Part shown: piece by piece, positions 1 to 6,662 of the stretch
Position numbering within the stretch: the first letter of the stretch is position 1
Layout: every line of letters begins with the position of its first letter
From: Fidelibacterota bacterium
GTDB lineage: Bacteria; Pseudomonadota; Alphaproteobacteria; Rhodospirillales; Rhodospirillaceae
Reading direction: 5' to 3'
DNA: 9,214 nucleotides
Assembly (NCBI GenBank): GCA_947473445.1
Contig: CANJEU010000059.1
Location: 1 to 9,214, forward strand
Program-made: the position numbers and the translations under genes
The notes under the pieces: model-generated
What the model saw: only the letters and a program-made list of their open reading frames with translations
Database searches by the model: none
Told to the model about the DNA's origin: nothing

Positions 1-183
<183 letters not shown>

Positions 184-191
184 ATAAGATT

Positions 192-222
192 AACGGCATC
201 CGCCACTCGCGCGGATGCCGTT
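192..222 (+). terminator. Perfect 12-bp hairpin between tuf and rpsJ, candidate attenuator or weak intrinsic terminator
   Basis: The arms AACGGCATCCGC (192-203) and GCGGATGCCGTT (211-222) are exact reverse complements separated by a 7-nt loop (204-210). The hairpin begins 8 nt after the tuf stop. It is followed, after CAC, by only four T residues (226-229), a poor U-tract for a strong intrinsic terminator. The rpsJ start is 18 nt beyond the stem. The position suggests partial termination that lets tuf mRNA outnumber ribosomal-protein mRNA, or 3'-end protection of a processed tuf message. The inverted repeat is directly visible; the function is inferred. Confidence 0.6.
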
Positions 223-240
223 CACTTTTGGGTATAGGCT

Positions 241-552
241 ATGATTGAAAATCAAAACATTCGCATTCGCCTCAAGGCGTTTGATCATCGCGTGCTCGAT
301 CAATCCACGAAGGAGATCGTCAGCACCGCCAAGCGCACGGGCGCGCAAGTGCGCGGTCCTATTCCCCTGCCGACGCGGATCGAGAAGTTCACCGTGAACC
401 GCTCGCCTCACGTCGATAAGAAGTCGCGCGAACAGTTCGAAATTCGGACTCATCGCCGGCTGCTCGATATTGTCGATCCGACTCCGCAGACGGTGGACGC
501 GCTGATGAAGCTCGACCTCGCCGCCGGCGTTGATGTCGAGATTAAGCTTTAA
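241..552 (+). CDS. rpsJ: 30S ribosomal protein S10 (also transcription antitermination factor NusE)
   Basis: This 103-residue protein matches bacterial S10 over its full length (E. coli S10 is also 103 residues). Recognisable parts are IRIRLKAFDHR near residues 7-17, GPIPLPTR at 39-46, and the long basic ribosome-binding loop with NRSPHVDKKSREQFEIRTHRR at 53-73. S10 is a protein of the 30S head; in other bacteria it also pairs with NusB in rRNA antitermination and contacts NusG. The ATG is the only start that fits the family N-terminus. Its SD is weak (GGG at 230-232, 8 nt upstream), and it lies only 18 nt past the tuf-rpsJ hairpin. It is the first gene of the S10 unit. No long structured leader like that of E. 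coli, where L4 acts, fits in the short gap. Confidence 0.99.
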   Translation: MIENQNIRIRLKAFDHRVLDQSTKEIVSTAKRTGAQVRGPIPLPTRIEKFTVNRSPHVDKKSREQFEIRTHRRLLDIVDPTPQTVDALMKLDLAAGVDVEIKL

Positions 553-579
553 GAACGAATTCGCTCGAAGGTGAGACCA

Positions 580-1263
580 ATGCGTTCCGGTTTAGTTGCA
601 CAGAAGGTGGGAATGACCCGCCTATTCACCGCGGAAGGCAACCACGTGCCTGTCACCGTGCTTAAGGTTGACGGCGTTCAAGTGGTAGCTCAACGCACAC
701 AGGAAAAGGACGGCTACACGGCCGTTCAGCTCGGCATCGGCAGCAAGAAGGCCAAGCGCGTCAATAAAGCGATGCGCGGTCACTTTGCGAAGTCCAATGT
801 TGAGCCCAAGCGTAAGCTCGTCGAGTTCCGCGTCGATGCGGACAAGATGATCGACGTGGGCGCCGAAATATCGGCCGCGCATTTCGTCACCGGTCAGTTC
901 GTCGATGTGACGGGCACGACGGTCGGTAAGGGTTTCCAGGGCCCAATGAAGCGCTGGAACTTCGCCGGTCTTGAAGCCTCGCACGGCGTGTCGGTCTCTC
1001 ACCGTTCACACGGTTCCACGGGTCAGCGTCAGGATCCGGGTAAAGTGTGGAAGGGCAAGAAGATGGCCGGTCATCTCGGCGTCGAGCGTGTCACCACTCA
1101 GAACCTGCAGGTCGTCCAGGTGGACGAAGCGAAGGGTTTCATTTTCGTCAAAGGCGCGGTTCCGGGAAACCCGGGCGGCTACGTGTTCGTGAAGGACTCG
1201 GTGAAGCGCAAGCTTCCGAAGGACCTTCCGTTGCCCGCCGGCCTTAAGGCGAAGAAGGACTAA
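580..1263 (+). CDS. rplC: 50S ribosomal protein L3
   Basis: The product is 227 residues, within the range for alphaproteobacterial L3. L3 is an early assembly protein that binds 23S rRNA and sends a loop toward the peptidyl-transferase centre. That loop is visible as ASHGVSVSHRSHGSTGQRQDPG around residues 133-154, followed by the KGKKMAGH motif near 158-165. One of the two glutamines at 149 and 151 matches the site methylated by PrmB in E. coli; whether it is modified here is unknown. The ATG at 580 is preferred over the in-frame GTG at 571. The GTG overlaps the SD-like GAAGGTGAG (567-575), and the family N-terminus is MRSGL. The gene follows rpsJ after 27 nt. Its last codons include the SD AAGGA used by rplD. 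Confidence 0.98.
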   Translation: MRSGLVAQKVGMTRLFTAEGNHVPVTVLKVDGVQVVAQRTQEKDGYTAVQLGIGSKKAKRVNKAMRGHFAKSNVEPKRKLVEFRVDADKMIDVGAEISAAHFVTGQFVDVTGTTVGKGFQGPMKRWNFAGLEASHGVSVSHRSHGSTGQRQDPGKVWKGKKMAGHLGVERVTTQNLQVVQVDEAKGFIFVKGAVPGNPGGYVFVKDSVKRKLPKDLPLPAGLKAKKD

Positions 1264-1268
1264 TTGCC

Positions 1269-1892
1269 ATGAAGCTGGACATCATCAACCTCGATAAGAA
1301 AAGCGTCGGTTCCGTCGACGTCTCCGATGCCATCTTCGGCGTCGAAGTGCGCGGCGACATCATGCACCGCGTCGTGCGCTGGCAGCTCGCCAAGCGTCAG
1401 GCCGGCACGCACAAGACCAAGGTCGTCAGCGAAGTCAGCGGCACCACCAAGAAGCCCTACAAGCAGAAGGGCACGGGTTCGGCCCGTCAAGGTTCGCTCC
1501 GTTCCGCGCAGATGCGCGGCGGCGGCATCATCTTCGGACCGGTTGTGCGCAGCCACGCTTTCAGCCTGCCGAAGAAGATCCGTATGCTCGGTCTGCGCAG
1601 CGCCCTCTCGGCGAAAGCCAAAGACGGCAAGCTGGTCGTGATCGAAAATGCCGCCGGCGGCAAGGAAGCCAAGACCAAGACTCTCGTCGCGCAGCTTAAG
1701 AAGCTCGGCTGGACCTCGGCGCTGATCGTTGACGGTGCGCAGGTGGACGAGGGCTTCGCCCGCGCCGCCCGCAACATCCCCGGCATCGACGTGCTGCCCA
1801 CCCAGGGCGCGAACGTGTACGACATCCTGCGCCGCGATACCTTGGTGCTTACCAAGGCGGCGCTCGAGAAGCTTGAGGAGCGCCTGAAATGA
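1269..1892 (+). CDS. rplD: 50S ribosomal protein L4
   Basis: This 207-residue protein has the L4 plan: a globular domain with a long internal loop. The loop, roughly residues 48-95, contains KGTGSARQGS (67-76) and MRGGGIIFGP, which line the narrow part of the peptide exit tunnel next to L22. The ATG is 5 nt after the rplC stop and has its SD (AAGGA, 1255-1259) inside rplC, so coupling to rplC translation is likely. In E. coli L4 represses its own operon by binding the S10 leader and also affects RNase E. No such leader is visible here, so L4 control of this operon is unproven. The stop TGA overlaps the rplW start in an ATGA arrangement. Confidence 0.98.
   Translation: MKLDIINLDKKSVGSVDVSDAIFGVEVRGDIMHRVVRWQLAKRQAGTHKTKVVSEVSGTTKKPYKQKGTGSARQGSLRSAQMRGGGIIFGPVVRSHAFSLPKKIRMLGLRSALSAKAKDGKLVVIENAAGGKEAKTKTLVAQLKKLGWTSALIVDGAQVDEGFARAARNIPGIDVLPTQGANVYDILRRDTLVLTKAALEKLEERLK
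1875..1880 (+). promoter_or_regulatory. Strong Shine-Dalgarno deciding the rplW start
   Basis: GAGGAG lies inside the 3' end of rplD, with 8 nt to the ATG at 1889. It supports the upstream start of L23 and hence the reality of its extra N-terminal residues. The only in-frame alternative nearer the family start, a GTG at 1946, lacks a comparable SD. Confidence 0.75.
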
Positions 1893-2239
1893 GCCCGGTA
1901 AATAAGCCCGTCAAAAAGGCCTCGAAGAAAGCCTCTCCGAAGACCGTGAACGTTGCCGGCCTCTACGACTTCATCAGCGCTCCGATGATCACGGAAAAGG
2001 CGACGATGGCCTCCGAGCACAATCAGTTTGTGTTCCGCGTGCCGATCACCGCGACGAAGCCGGATATCAAGCAGGCTGTTGAAACGCTGTTCAAGGTCCA
2101 AGTCACCGCCGTGAACACGCTCATCACCAAGGGCAAGTTGAAGCGCTTCCGCGGCCGTCCTGGCCGTCGCGCCGATGTGAAAAAAGCCATCGTGACGCTG
2201 GCCGCCGGCCAGTCGATCGATGTGACCACGGGACTCTAA
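1889..2239 (+). CDS. rplW: 50S ribosomal protein L23 with Lys-rich N-terminal extension
   Basis: The product is 116 residues, against 100 in E. coli. The family core starts near residue 25 (LYDFISAPMITEKATMASE) and ends with GRPGRRADVKKAIVTLAAGQSIDV. L23 sits at the mouth of the peptide exit tunnel and is the docking site for trigger factor and for SRP. Ahead of the core are about 18 extra residues (MSPVNKPVKKASKKASPKTV), rich in Lys, Ser and Pro and probably disordered, resembling other rRNA-binding tails. The ATG overlaps the rplD stop by 4 nt and has a strong SD, so the extension is probably translated. A shorter product from GTG 1946 cannot be excluded. Confidence 0.97.
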   Translation: MSPVNKPVKKASKKASPKTVNVAGLYDFISAPMITEKATMASEHNQFVFRVPITATKPDIKQAVETLFKVQVTAVNTLITKGKLKRFRGRPGRRADVKKAIVTLAAGQSIDVTTGL

Positions 2240-2242
2240 GTC

Positions 2243-3079
2243 ATGGCTTTGAAATCATTTAATCCAGTTACGCCGTCACTGCGCGGCACGGTGCTGGTCG
2301 ATCGTTCCGACCTGCACAAGGGCAAGCCGGTCAAACATCTGACCGAAGGCATGCACTCGACGGGTGGTCGTAACCATCGCGGCGTGATCACCTCGCGCTT
2401 CATGGGCGGCGGTCACAAGCGTCGTTACCGCACCATCGACTTCAAGCGTAAGAAGCGCGACATGTTCGCGGTCGTCGAACGCCTCGAGTACGATCCGTAC
2501 CGCACCGCGTTCATCGCGCTGGTAAAGTATGAAGACGGCGAGCTCGCCTACATCCTGGCGCCGCAGCGTTTGAAGGCCGGCGATAAAGTCGTCGCCGCCG
2601 AAGCCGCGGACATTAAGCCGGGCAATGCGATGCCGCTCAAGAACATGCCGGTCGGCACCATCGTCCATAACGTCGAGCTGAAGCTCGGCCGTGGTGGTCA
2701 GCTTGCTCGTTCCGCTGGCTGCTATGCGCAGCTCATCGGCAAGGACTCTGGCTACGCGCAGATCCGCCTGTCTTCAGGCGAAGTGCGCATGGTCCGTTCG
2801 GAATGCATGGCGACAGTTGGCGCCGTGTCCAACCCCGATAACCAGAACATCAATTTCGGTAAAGCCGGCCGTATGCGCTGGCTGGGTTTCAAGCCGCATA
2901 ACCGCGGCGTCTCGATGAACCCGGTCGACCATCCGCTCGGCGGCGGTGAAGGCAAAACCTCGGGAGGCCGTCATCCGGTCACTCCCTGGGGCAAGCCGAC
3001 GAAGGGCAAGCGCACGCGCAATAACAAGCGTACGCAAAACCTCGTCATACGCAGCCGTCACTTGGCGAAGAAAAGTTAA
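2243..3079 (+). CDS. rplB: 50S ribosomal protein L2
   Basis: This 278-residue protein aligns end to end with L2 (E. coli 273). L2 is a primary 23S rRNA-binding protein, helps join the subunits and supports peptidyl transfer. The N-terminal half carries NHRGVITSRFMGGGHKRRYRTIDFKR (about residues 44-69). The C-terminal half carries MNPVDHP...GGGEGKTSGGRHPVTPWG, where His230 corresponds to E. coli His229, reported as essential for peptidyl-transferase activity. Two residues later this protein has Leu232 (codon CTC, 2936-2938) where the common motif is HPHGGGEG. The start is 3 nt after the rplW stop with only a weak SD (GGGA, 2230-2233), so it probably depends on coupling to rplW. The basic C-terminal tail is typical. 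Confidence 0.99.
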   Translation: MALKSFNPVTPSLRGTVLVDRSDLHKGKPVKHLTEGMHSTGGRNHRGVITSRFMGGGHKRRYRTIDFKRKKRDMFAVVERLEYDPYRTAFIALVKYEDGELAYILAPQRLKAGDKVVAAEAADIKPGNAMPLKNMPVGTIVHNVELKLGRGGQLARSAGCYAQLIGKDSGYAQIRLSSGEVRMVRSECMATVGAVSNPDNQNINFGKAGRMRWLGFKPHNRGVSMNPVDHPLGGGEGKTSGGRHPVTPWGKPTKGKRTRNNKRTQNLVIRSRHLAKKS

Positions 3080-3090
3080 GGAGAGCGACC

Positions 3091-3384
3091 GTGGCACGTT
3101 CAGTTTGGAAAGGTCCTTTCGTCGACGGCTATCTCTTGAAGAAAGCCGAGACGGTACGCGGTTCAGGCCGCAACGAAGTGATCAAGACGTGGTCTCGTCG
3201 CTCGACGATCCTGCCGCAGTTTGTCGGCCTGACGTTTGGCGTACACAACGGCCATAAGCATGTTCCGGTGCTCGTCACCGAGCACATGATCGGACACAAG
3301 TTCGGCGAATTCGCGCCCACGCGTACTTTCTATGGCCATACCGGCGATAAGAAAGCCGCGTCGCCCGGCGCCAAGAAGGACTAA
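3091..3384 (+). CDS. rpsS: 30S ribosomal protein S19
   Basis: The product is 97 residues (E. coli 92). It has the S19 signature: MARSVWKGPFVDGYLLKK at the start, then TWSRRSTILPQFVGLTFGVHNGHKHVPV, and HKFGEFAPTRTFYGH before a short basic tail. S19 binds 16S rRNA in the 30S head with S13 and reaches toward the A-site tRNA and the inter-subunit bridge. The start is GTG rather than ATG. It is supported by the SD AAGGAG at 3078-3083, which overlaps the rplB stop and leaves 7 nt spacing, and by the conserved MARS N-terminus. Confidence 0.98.
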   Translation: MARSVWKGPFVDGYLLKKAETVRGSGRNEVIKTWSRRSTILPQFVGLTFGVHNGHKHVPVLVTEHMIGHKFGEFAPTRTFYGHTGDKKAASPGAKKD

Positions 3385-3387
3385 GTC

Positions 3388-3768
3388 ATGAGCAAGAAAA
3401 GCGCGCCGCGCCGCGTCGGCGAAACCGAAGCCAGGGCTTTCTCGCGTTCCATTCGCGTCAGCCCGCGCAAGCTTAACCTGATGGCCCAGCTGATCCGCGG
3501 CAAAAGCGCCGAAGCTGCGTTGGCCGAACTCACCTTCAACAAGCGCCGCATCGCGCTTGAAGTGAAGACCGTTCTCGAGTCCGCGATCGCGAATGCCGAG
3601 AACAACCACCAGCTCGACGTCGATCAGCTCTTCGTCGCGCAAGCCTACGTCGGCAAGTCGATTGTGATGAAGCGTTGGAGCCCGCGTGCGCGCGGCCGCG
3701 TCGGTCACATCGTGAAGCCATTCAGCAATCTCACGATCATTGTTCGTGAGAAAGGGGAGACGGCCTAA
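3388..3768 (+). CDS. rplV: 50S ribosomal protein L22
   Basis: The product is 126 residues, longer than the 110 of E. coli because of extra N-terminal residues usual in alphaproteobacteria. The globular part carries VSPRKLNLMAQLIRGK (24-39). The extended beta-hairpin that lines the exit tunnel is the segment around residues 94-110 (MKRWSPRARGRVGHIVK). Changes in this hairpin and in the L4 loop give macrolide resistance in other bacteria; nothing here suggests such a change. The start is 3 nt after the rpsS stop, with SD AAGGA at 3376-3380. The TAA stop overlaps the ATG of rpsC by one base. Confidence 0.98.
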   Translation: MSKKSAPRRVGETEARAFSRSIRVSPRKLNLMAQLIRGKSAEAALAELTFNKRRIALEVKTVLESAIANAENNHQLDVDQLFVAQAYVGKSIVMKRWSPRARGRVGHIVKPFSNLTIIVREKGETA

Positions 3769-4466
3769 TGGGTCAGAAAGTCAATCCAATCGGTCTCCGT
3801 CTGGGCATCAACCGGACCTGGGATTCCCGTTGGTACGCGGCGCGCGGTCAGTACGCGATGCTGCTGCACCAGGATCTCGAGATTCGTGAATACCTCAAGA
3901 AGCGCCTGGCTCAGGCCGGCGTTGCGCGCATCATCATCGAGCGTCCCGCGAAGAAGGCCCGCATCACCATTCACACCGCTCGTCCGGGCGTCGTGATCGG
4001 TAAGAAGGGCGCGGACATCGAAGTGATCCGCAAGGACCTGCAGAAGATGACCGGCAGCGAAGTTCATCTGAACATCGTTGAAATCCGCAAGCCGGAAATC
4101 GACGCGCAGCTCGTGGCCGAAAACATTGCTCAGCAGCTCGAGCGCCACGTGGCGTTCCGTCGCGCCATGAAGCGCGCCGTGCAGTCTGCGATGCGTCTCG
4201 GCGCCGGCGGCATTCGTATCACGTGCGCCGGCCGTCTAGGCGGCGCGGAAATCGCGCGTGTTGAATGGTACCGTGAAGGCCGCGTGCCCCTGCACACGCT
4301 CCGTGCCGATATCGATTACGGCGAAGGCACCGCGATGACCACCTACGGCACTTGCGGTGTGAAGGTGTGGATCTTCAAGGGCGAAATTCTCGAACACGAT
4401 CCGATGGCGCAGGACAAGCGCGCCAGCGGCGACGTCCAAACCCCGCGCCCCGACGCGCGCGGTTAA
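3768..4466 (+). CDS. rpsC: 30S ribosomal protein S3
   Basis: This 232-residue protein (E. coli 233) starts with MGQKVNPIGLRLG. It contains a type II KH RNA-binding domain with the GxxG loop GKKG at 78-81, within RPGVVIGKKGADIE. The C-terminal domain includes GRLGGAEIAR and ends with VWIFKGEILEHDPMA plus a short variable tail, a pattern typical of alphaproteobacteria. S3 sits at the mRNA entry side of the 30S subunit and, with S4 and S5, contributes to the ribosomal helicase activity. The ATG shares one base with the rplV stop (TAATG), and AAAGGGGAG at 3751-3759 is a strong SD, indicating tight coupling. Confidence 0.99.
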   Translation: MGQKVNPIGLRLGINRTWDSRWYAARGQYAMLLHQDLEIREYLKKRLAQAGVARIIIERPAKKARITIHTARPGVVIGKKGADIEVIRKDLQKMTGSEVHLNIVEIRKPEIDAQLVAENIAQQLERHVAFRRAMKRAVQSAMRLGAGGIRITCAGRLGGAEIARVEWYREGRVPLHTLRADIDYGEGTAMTTYGTCGVKVWIFKGEILEHDPMAQDKRASGDVQTPRPDARG

Positions 4467-4491
4467 GCATTAGAAACGGAAACACGTCGTC

Positions 4492-4905
4492 ATGTTGCAA
4501 CCGAAACGCACTAAACACCGTAAGGCCTTTAAGGGCCGCATTCACGGCGTCGCCAAGGGCGGCTCGAGCTTGAACTTCGGATCTTATGGTCTGAAGGCTC
4601 TTGAACCCGAGCGCGTGACCGCGCGTCAGATCGAAGCGGCTCGCCGCGCTCTTACGCGCTTCATGAAGCGCCAGGGTCGCGTCTGGATCCGCATCTTCCC
4701 GGATGTGCCGGTGTCCAAGAAGCCCGCCGAAGTCCGTCAGGGTAAGGGTAAGGGCACGCCGGAATTTTGGGTGTGCCGCATTAAGCCGGGCCGCATCATG
4801 TTTGAAGTGGACGGCGTGACGGCGGAAATGGCCCGTGAAGGCTTTACGCTCGCCGCGGCGAAACTCCCGATCAAGACCAAAATGGTCTCGCGTATTGGAG
4901 CCTAA
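4492..4905 (+). CDS. rplP: 50S ribosomal protein L16
   Basis: This 137-residue protein (E. coli 136) begins MLQPKRTKHRKAFKGRI and contains SYGLKALEPERVTARQIEAARRA and the loop KKPAEVRQGKGKG. L16 is a late-assembling 50S protein near the A-site tRNA and helix 38/89 of 23S rRNA. Arg82 corresponds to E. coli Arg81, the residue hydroxylated by RoxA (YcfD); modification here cannot be judged. The 25-nt gap after rpsC has only a weak SD-like GGA (4478-4480, 11 nt from the ATG), one of the weakest initiation regions in the cluster. The start is still secure from the conserved MLQPKR. Confidence 0.99.
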   Translation: MLQPKRTKHRKAFKGRIHGVAKGGSSLNFGSYGLKALEPERVTARQIEAARRALTRFMKRQGRVWIRIFPDVPVSKKPAEVRQGKGKGTPEFWVCRIKPGRIMFEVDGVTAEMAREGFTLAAAKLPIKTKMVSRIGA

Positions 4906-4908
4906 GAG

Positions 4909-5115
4909 ATGAGCACAGCAAAAGACCTCCGCGGCAAGAACGCCGAAGAACTTGAAGGCCAGATCGGCGACCTGAAGAAGGAGCAGTTCAACCTGCGCTT
5001 CCAGAAGGCCTCCGGCCAGCTGACCAACACCGCCCAATTCGGGCGCGTCCGCCGCGAAATCGCGCGGATTAAGACAATTCTGCGGGAACGCAGCAGTTCC
5101 AAAGCTGCGTCGTAA
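4909..5115 (+). CDS. rpmC: 50S ribosomal protein L29
   Basis: The 68-residue protein has the all-helical L29 pattern: DLRGKNAEELEGQIGDLKKEQFNLRFQKASGQLTN, then VRREIARIKTILRER, predicting two long antiparallel helices. L29 binds 23S rRNA next to L23 close to the tunnel exit. The length matches the family (about 63-70 residues). The start is 3 nt after the rplP stop, with GGAG at 4897-4900 inside rplP as SD. The short Ser/Lys/Ala tail after RER is variable in the family. Confidence 0.97.
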   Translation: MSTAKDLRGKNAEELEGQIGDLKKEQFNLRFQKASGQLTNTAQFGRVRREIARIKTILRERSSSKAAS

Positions 5116-5133
5116 GCGGGAAGGAAGAAGAAG

Positions 5134-5373
5134 ATGCCGAGACGTATTCTCCAGGGCGTGGTCGTAAGCGACAAAGGCGACAAGACCGTAATTGTGCGCG
5201 TTGAACGCCGCATGATGCACCCGATTTATAAGAAGTTCATTCGCCGCAGCAAAAAGTTCGCGGCTCATGACGAAGGCAACACCGGCAAGATCGGCGACGT
5301 GGTGCGTATCCGTGAATGCGCGCCGATCTCGAAGACAAAGAAATGGGAACTTGTCCTGGACAAGGCCGAGTAA
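5134..5373 (+). CDS. rpsQ: 30S ribosomal protein S17
   Basis: The product is 79 residues (E. coli 84) with the OB-fold S17 pattern: MPRRILQGVVVSDKGDKTVIVRVER, then HPIYKKFIRRSKKFAAHDE, and GDVVRIRECAPISKTKKWELV. S17 is a primary 16S rRNA-binding protein needed early in 30S assembly. The purine-rich leader has AAGGA at 5121-5125, 8 nt before the ATG. It is the last gene of the S10 operon in E. coli. Here the next gene follows after 32 nt with no hairpin or T-run, so transcription probably continues into the spc genes. Confidence 0.97.
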   Translation: MPRRILQGVVVSDKGDKTVIVRVERRMMHPIYKKFIRRSKKFAAHDEGNTGKIGDVVRIRECAPISKTKKWELVLDKAE

Positions 5374-5405
5374 TCGGAACCCTCCAGGCTTAAGGACGTA
5401 AAACC

Positions 5406-5774
5406 ATGATTCAGATGCAATCCAATTTGGATGTTGCCGACAACTCTGGCGCCAAGCGCGTCATGTGCATCAAAGTGCTCGGCGGCTCCAAACGTAAATT
5501 CGCGGCGATCGGCGATGTCATCGTCGTCTCCGTGAAGGACGCCATTCCGCGTGGCCGCGTGAAGAAGGGCGATGTTCATCGCGCCGTCATCGTGCGCACT
5601 GCCAAGGAATTGCGCCGCGCCGACGGCACCGCGATCCGCTTCGATCACAACGCCGCCGTGCTCATCAACAAGCAGGGCGAGCCTATCGGCACCCGTATCT
5701 TTGGACCGGTCACGCGCGAACTTCGTTCCAAGAAGTTCATGAAGATCGTTTCTCTGGCGCCGGAGGTGATCTAA
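5406..5774 (+). CDS. rplN: 50S ribosomal protein L14
   Basis: The product is 122 residues, close to the very constant family length (E. coli 123). It is collinear with L14: MIQMQSNLDVADNSGAKRVMCIKVLGG at the start, AIPRGRVKKGDV in the middle, and GTRIFGPVTRELRSKKFMKIVSLAPEV at the end. L14 lies at the subunit interface, forms bridge B8 and is the target of the silencing factor RsfS. SD AAGGA at 5392-5396 is 9 nt before the ATG. It heads the spc part of the cluster but has no visible promoter of its own. Confidence 0.99.
   Translation: MIQMQSNLDVADNSGAKRVMCIKVLGGSKRKFAAIGDVIVVSVKDAIPRGRVKKGDVHRAVIVRTAKELRRADGTAIRFDHNAAVLINKQGEPIGTRIFGPVTRELRSKKFMKIVSLAPEVI
5762..5770 (+). promoter_or_regulatory. 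Near-perfect Shine-Dalgarno of rplX
   Basis: GGAGGTGAT, within the last codons of rplN, is a full-length complement to the 3' end of 16S rRNA. Its GGAGG core ends 8 nt before the rplX ATG. It is the best SD in the window and implies efficient re-initiation at a junction with zero spacing. Confidence 0.8.
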
Positions 5775-6092
5775 ATGGCCAAGATGAAGATTAAAAAGGG
5801 CGATAACGTCATCGTCCTCACCGGACGCGACAAGGGCAAGACCGGCACGGTCATCAAAGCTCTGCCGACGGAATCTCGCGTGATCGTTCAAGGCGTGAAT
5901 CTCGCCAAGCGTCACACGCGCCAGACGGCGCAGGAACGCGGCGGCATCATCGAGAAAGAAGCCTCGATCCACGTTTCGAACGTGGCGCACGTCGATCCGA
6001 AAGAAAGCAAGTCGACCCGGGTCGGCTACAAGACTCTCGATGACAAAAGCAAGGTCCGCATTGCTCGGCGGTCCGGCGAAGTCATCGATTAG
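5775..6092 (+). CDS. rplX: 50S ribosomal protein L24
   Basis: The 105-residue protein (E. coli 104) has an N-terminal KOW motif in about residues 6-32 (IKKGDNVIVLTGRDKGKTGTV), followed by the conserved NLAKRHTRQTAQERGGIIEKEASIHVSNVA. L24 is an assembly initiator for the 50S subunit that binds the 5' end of 23S rRNA and sits near the tunnel exit. The ATG abuts the rplN stop directly and is served by a near-perfect SD. The tail KVRIARRSGEVID is typical. Confidence 0.98.
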   Translation: MAKMKIKKGDNVIVLTGRDKGKTGTVIKALPTESRVIVQGVNLAKRHTRQTAQERGGIIEKEASIHVSNVAHVDPKESKSTRVGYKTLDDKSKVRIARRSGEVID

Positions 6093-6106
6093 GAAGGACG
6101 AAAGCC

Positions 6107-6646
6107 ATGACGCGTTTACGCAAGCAATATGACGAAGTGGTCCGCAAGGCCCTGGTCGAGAAGTTCGGCTACAAGAACCCGATGTCGGTTCCCAAGCTGA
6201 CCAAGATCGTCCTCAACATGGGCGTCGGCGAAGCTTCGCAGGACAAGAAGAAGATCGAAGGCGCGGTCGAGAACATGACTGCGATCGCCGGTCAGAAGCC
6301 GAACATCACCAAGTCGAGCAAGGCAATCGCGAACTTTAAGCTTCGCGAAAACCAGATGGTCGGCTGCAGCGTCACCCTGCGCAAGACTCGTATGTACGAA
6401 TTCTTGGATCGCCTGGTGAACGTCGCGCTTCCGCGCGTTCGTGACTTCCGCGGCCTCAACGGCAAGAGCTTCGACGGCGCCGGCAACTACAACATGGGCC
6501 TCAAGGAACAGATCGTGTTCCCGGAAATCGATTACGACAAGATCGACAAGGTCCGCGGAATGAACATCACCATCTGCACGACGGCAAAGACCGACGAGGA
6601 AGCGCGCGCGCTGCTCGAAGGTTTCGAAATGCCGTTCCAGAAATAG
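6107..6646 (+). CDS. rplE: 50S ribosomal protein L5
   Basis: This 179-residue protein matches E. coli L5 in length (179). Motifs in order are YDEVVRKALVEKFGYKNPMSVPKLTKIVLNMGVGEA (about 8-43), the KPNITKSSKAIANFKLRE segment, VTLRKTRMYEFLDRLVNVALPRVRDFRGL, and the C-terminal GLKEQIVFPEIDYDKIDKVRGMNI. L5 binds 5S rRNA with L18 in the central protuberance and contacts P-site tRNA. SD AGGAAGGA (6091-6098) precedes the ATG by 8 nt. In E. coli the S8 repressor target overlaps the rplE start; I cannot recognise an equivalent here by eye. Confidence 0.99.
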   Translation: MTRLRKQYDEVVRKALVEKFGYKNPMSVPKLTKIVLNMGVGEASQDKKKIEGAVENMTAIAGQKPNITKSSKAIANFKLRENQMVGCSVTLRKTRMYEFLDRLVNVALPRVRDFRGLNGKSFDGAGNYNMGLKEQIVFPEIDYDKIDKVRGMNITICTTAKTDEEARALLEGFEMPFQK

Positions 6647-6662
6647 GCGGGCGAGGGATCCC

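Noticed and set aside
221..240. A possible promoter -10 (TATAGG) just before rpsJ
   Set aside because: It would leave almost no leader before the ATG, and the -35 region would fall within the hairpin arm without a good match.
571..579. GTG at 571 as the start of rplC
   Set aside because: The GTG is part of the SD-like GAAGGTGAG, and the L3 family begins MRSGL, encoded from the ATG at 580.
4375..5268. A 297-codon open frame on the - strand across rplP, rpmC and rpsQ
   Set aside because: It lies fully opposite three clear ribosomal protein genes. Long antisense frames are expected from GC-rich codon use, and the translation resembles no family.
5374..5405. A terminator or new promoter between the S10 and spc parts
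   Set aside because: The 32-nt gap has no inverted repeat with a T-run and no recognisable promoter pair; it only holds the rplN SD.
6061..6130. An S8 translational repressor site at the rplX-rplE junction, as in E. coli
   Set aside because: I could not find a convincing helix with the required internal bulge by eye. A covariance model search would be needed to support it.
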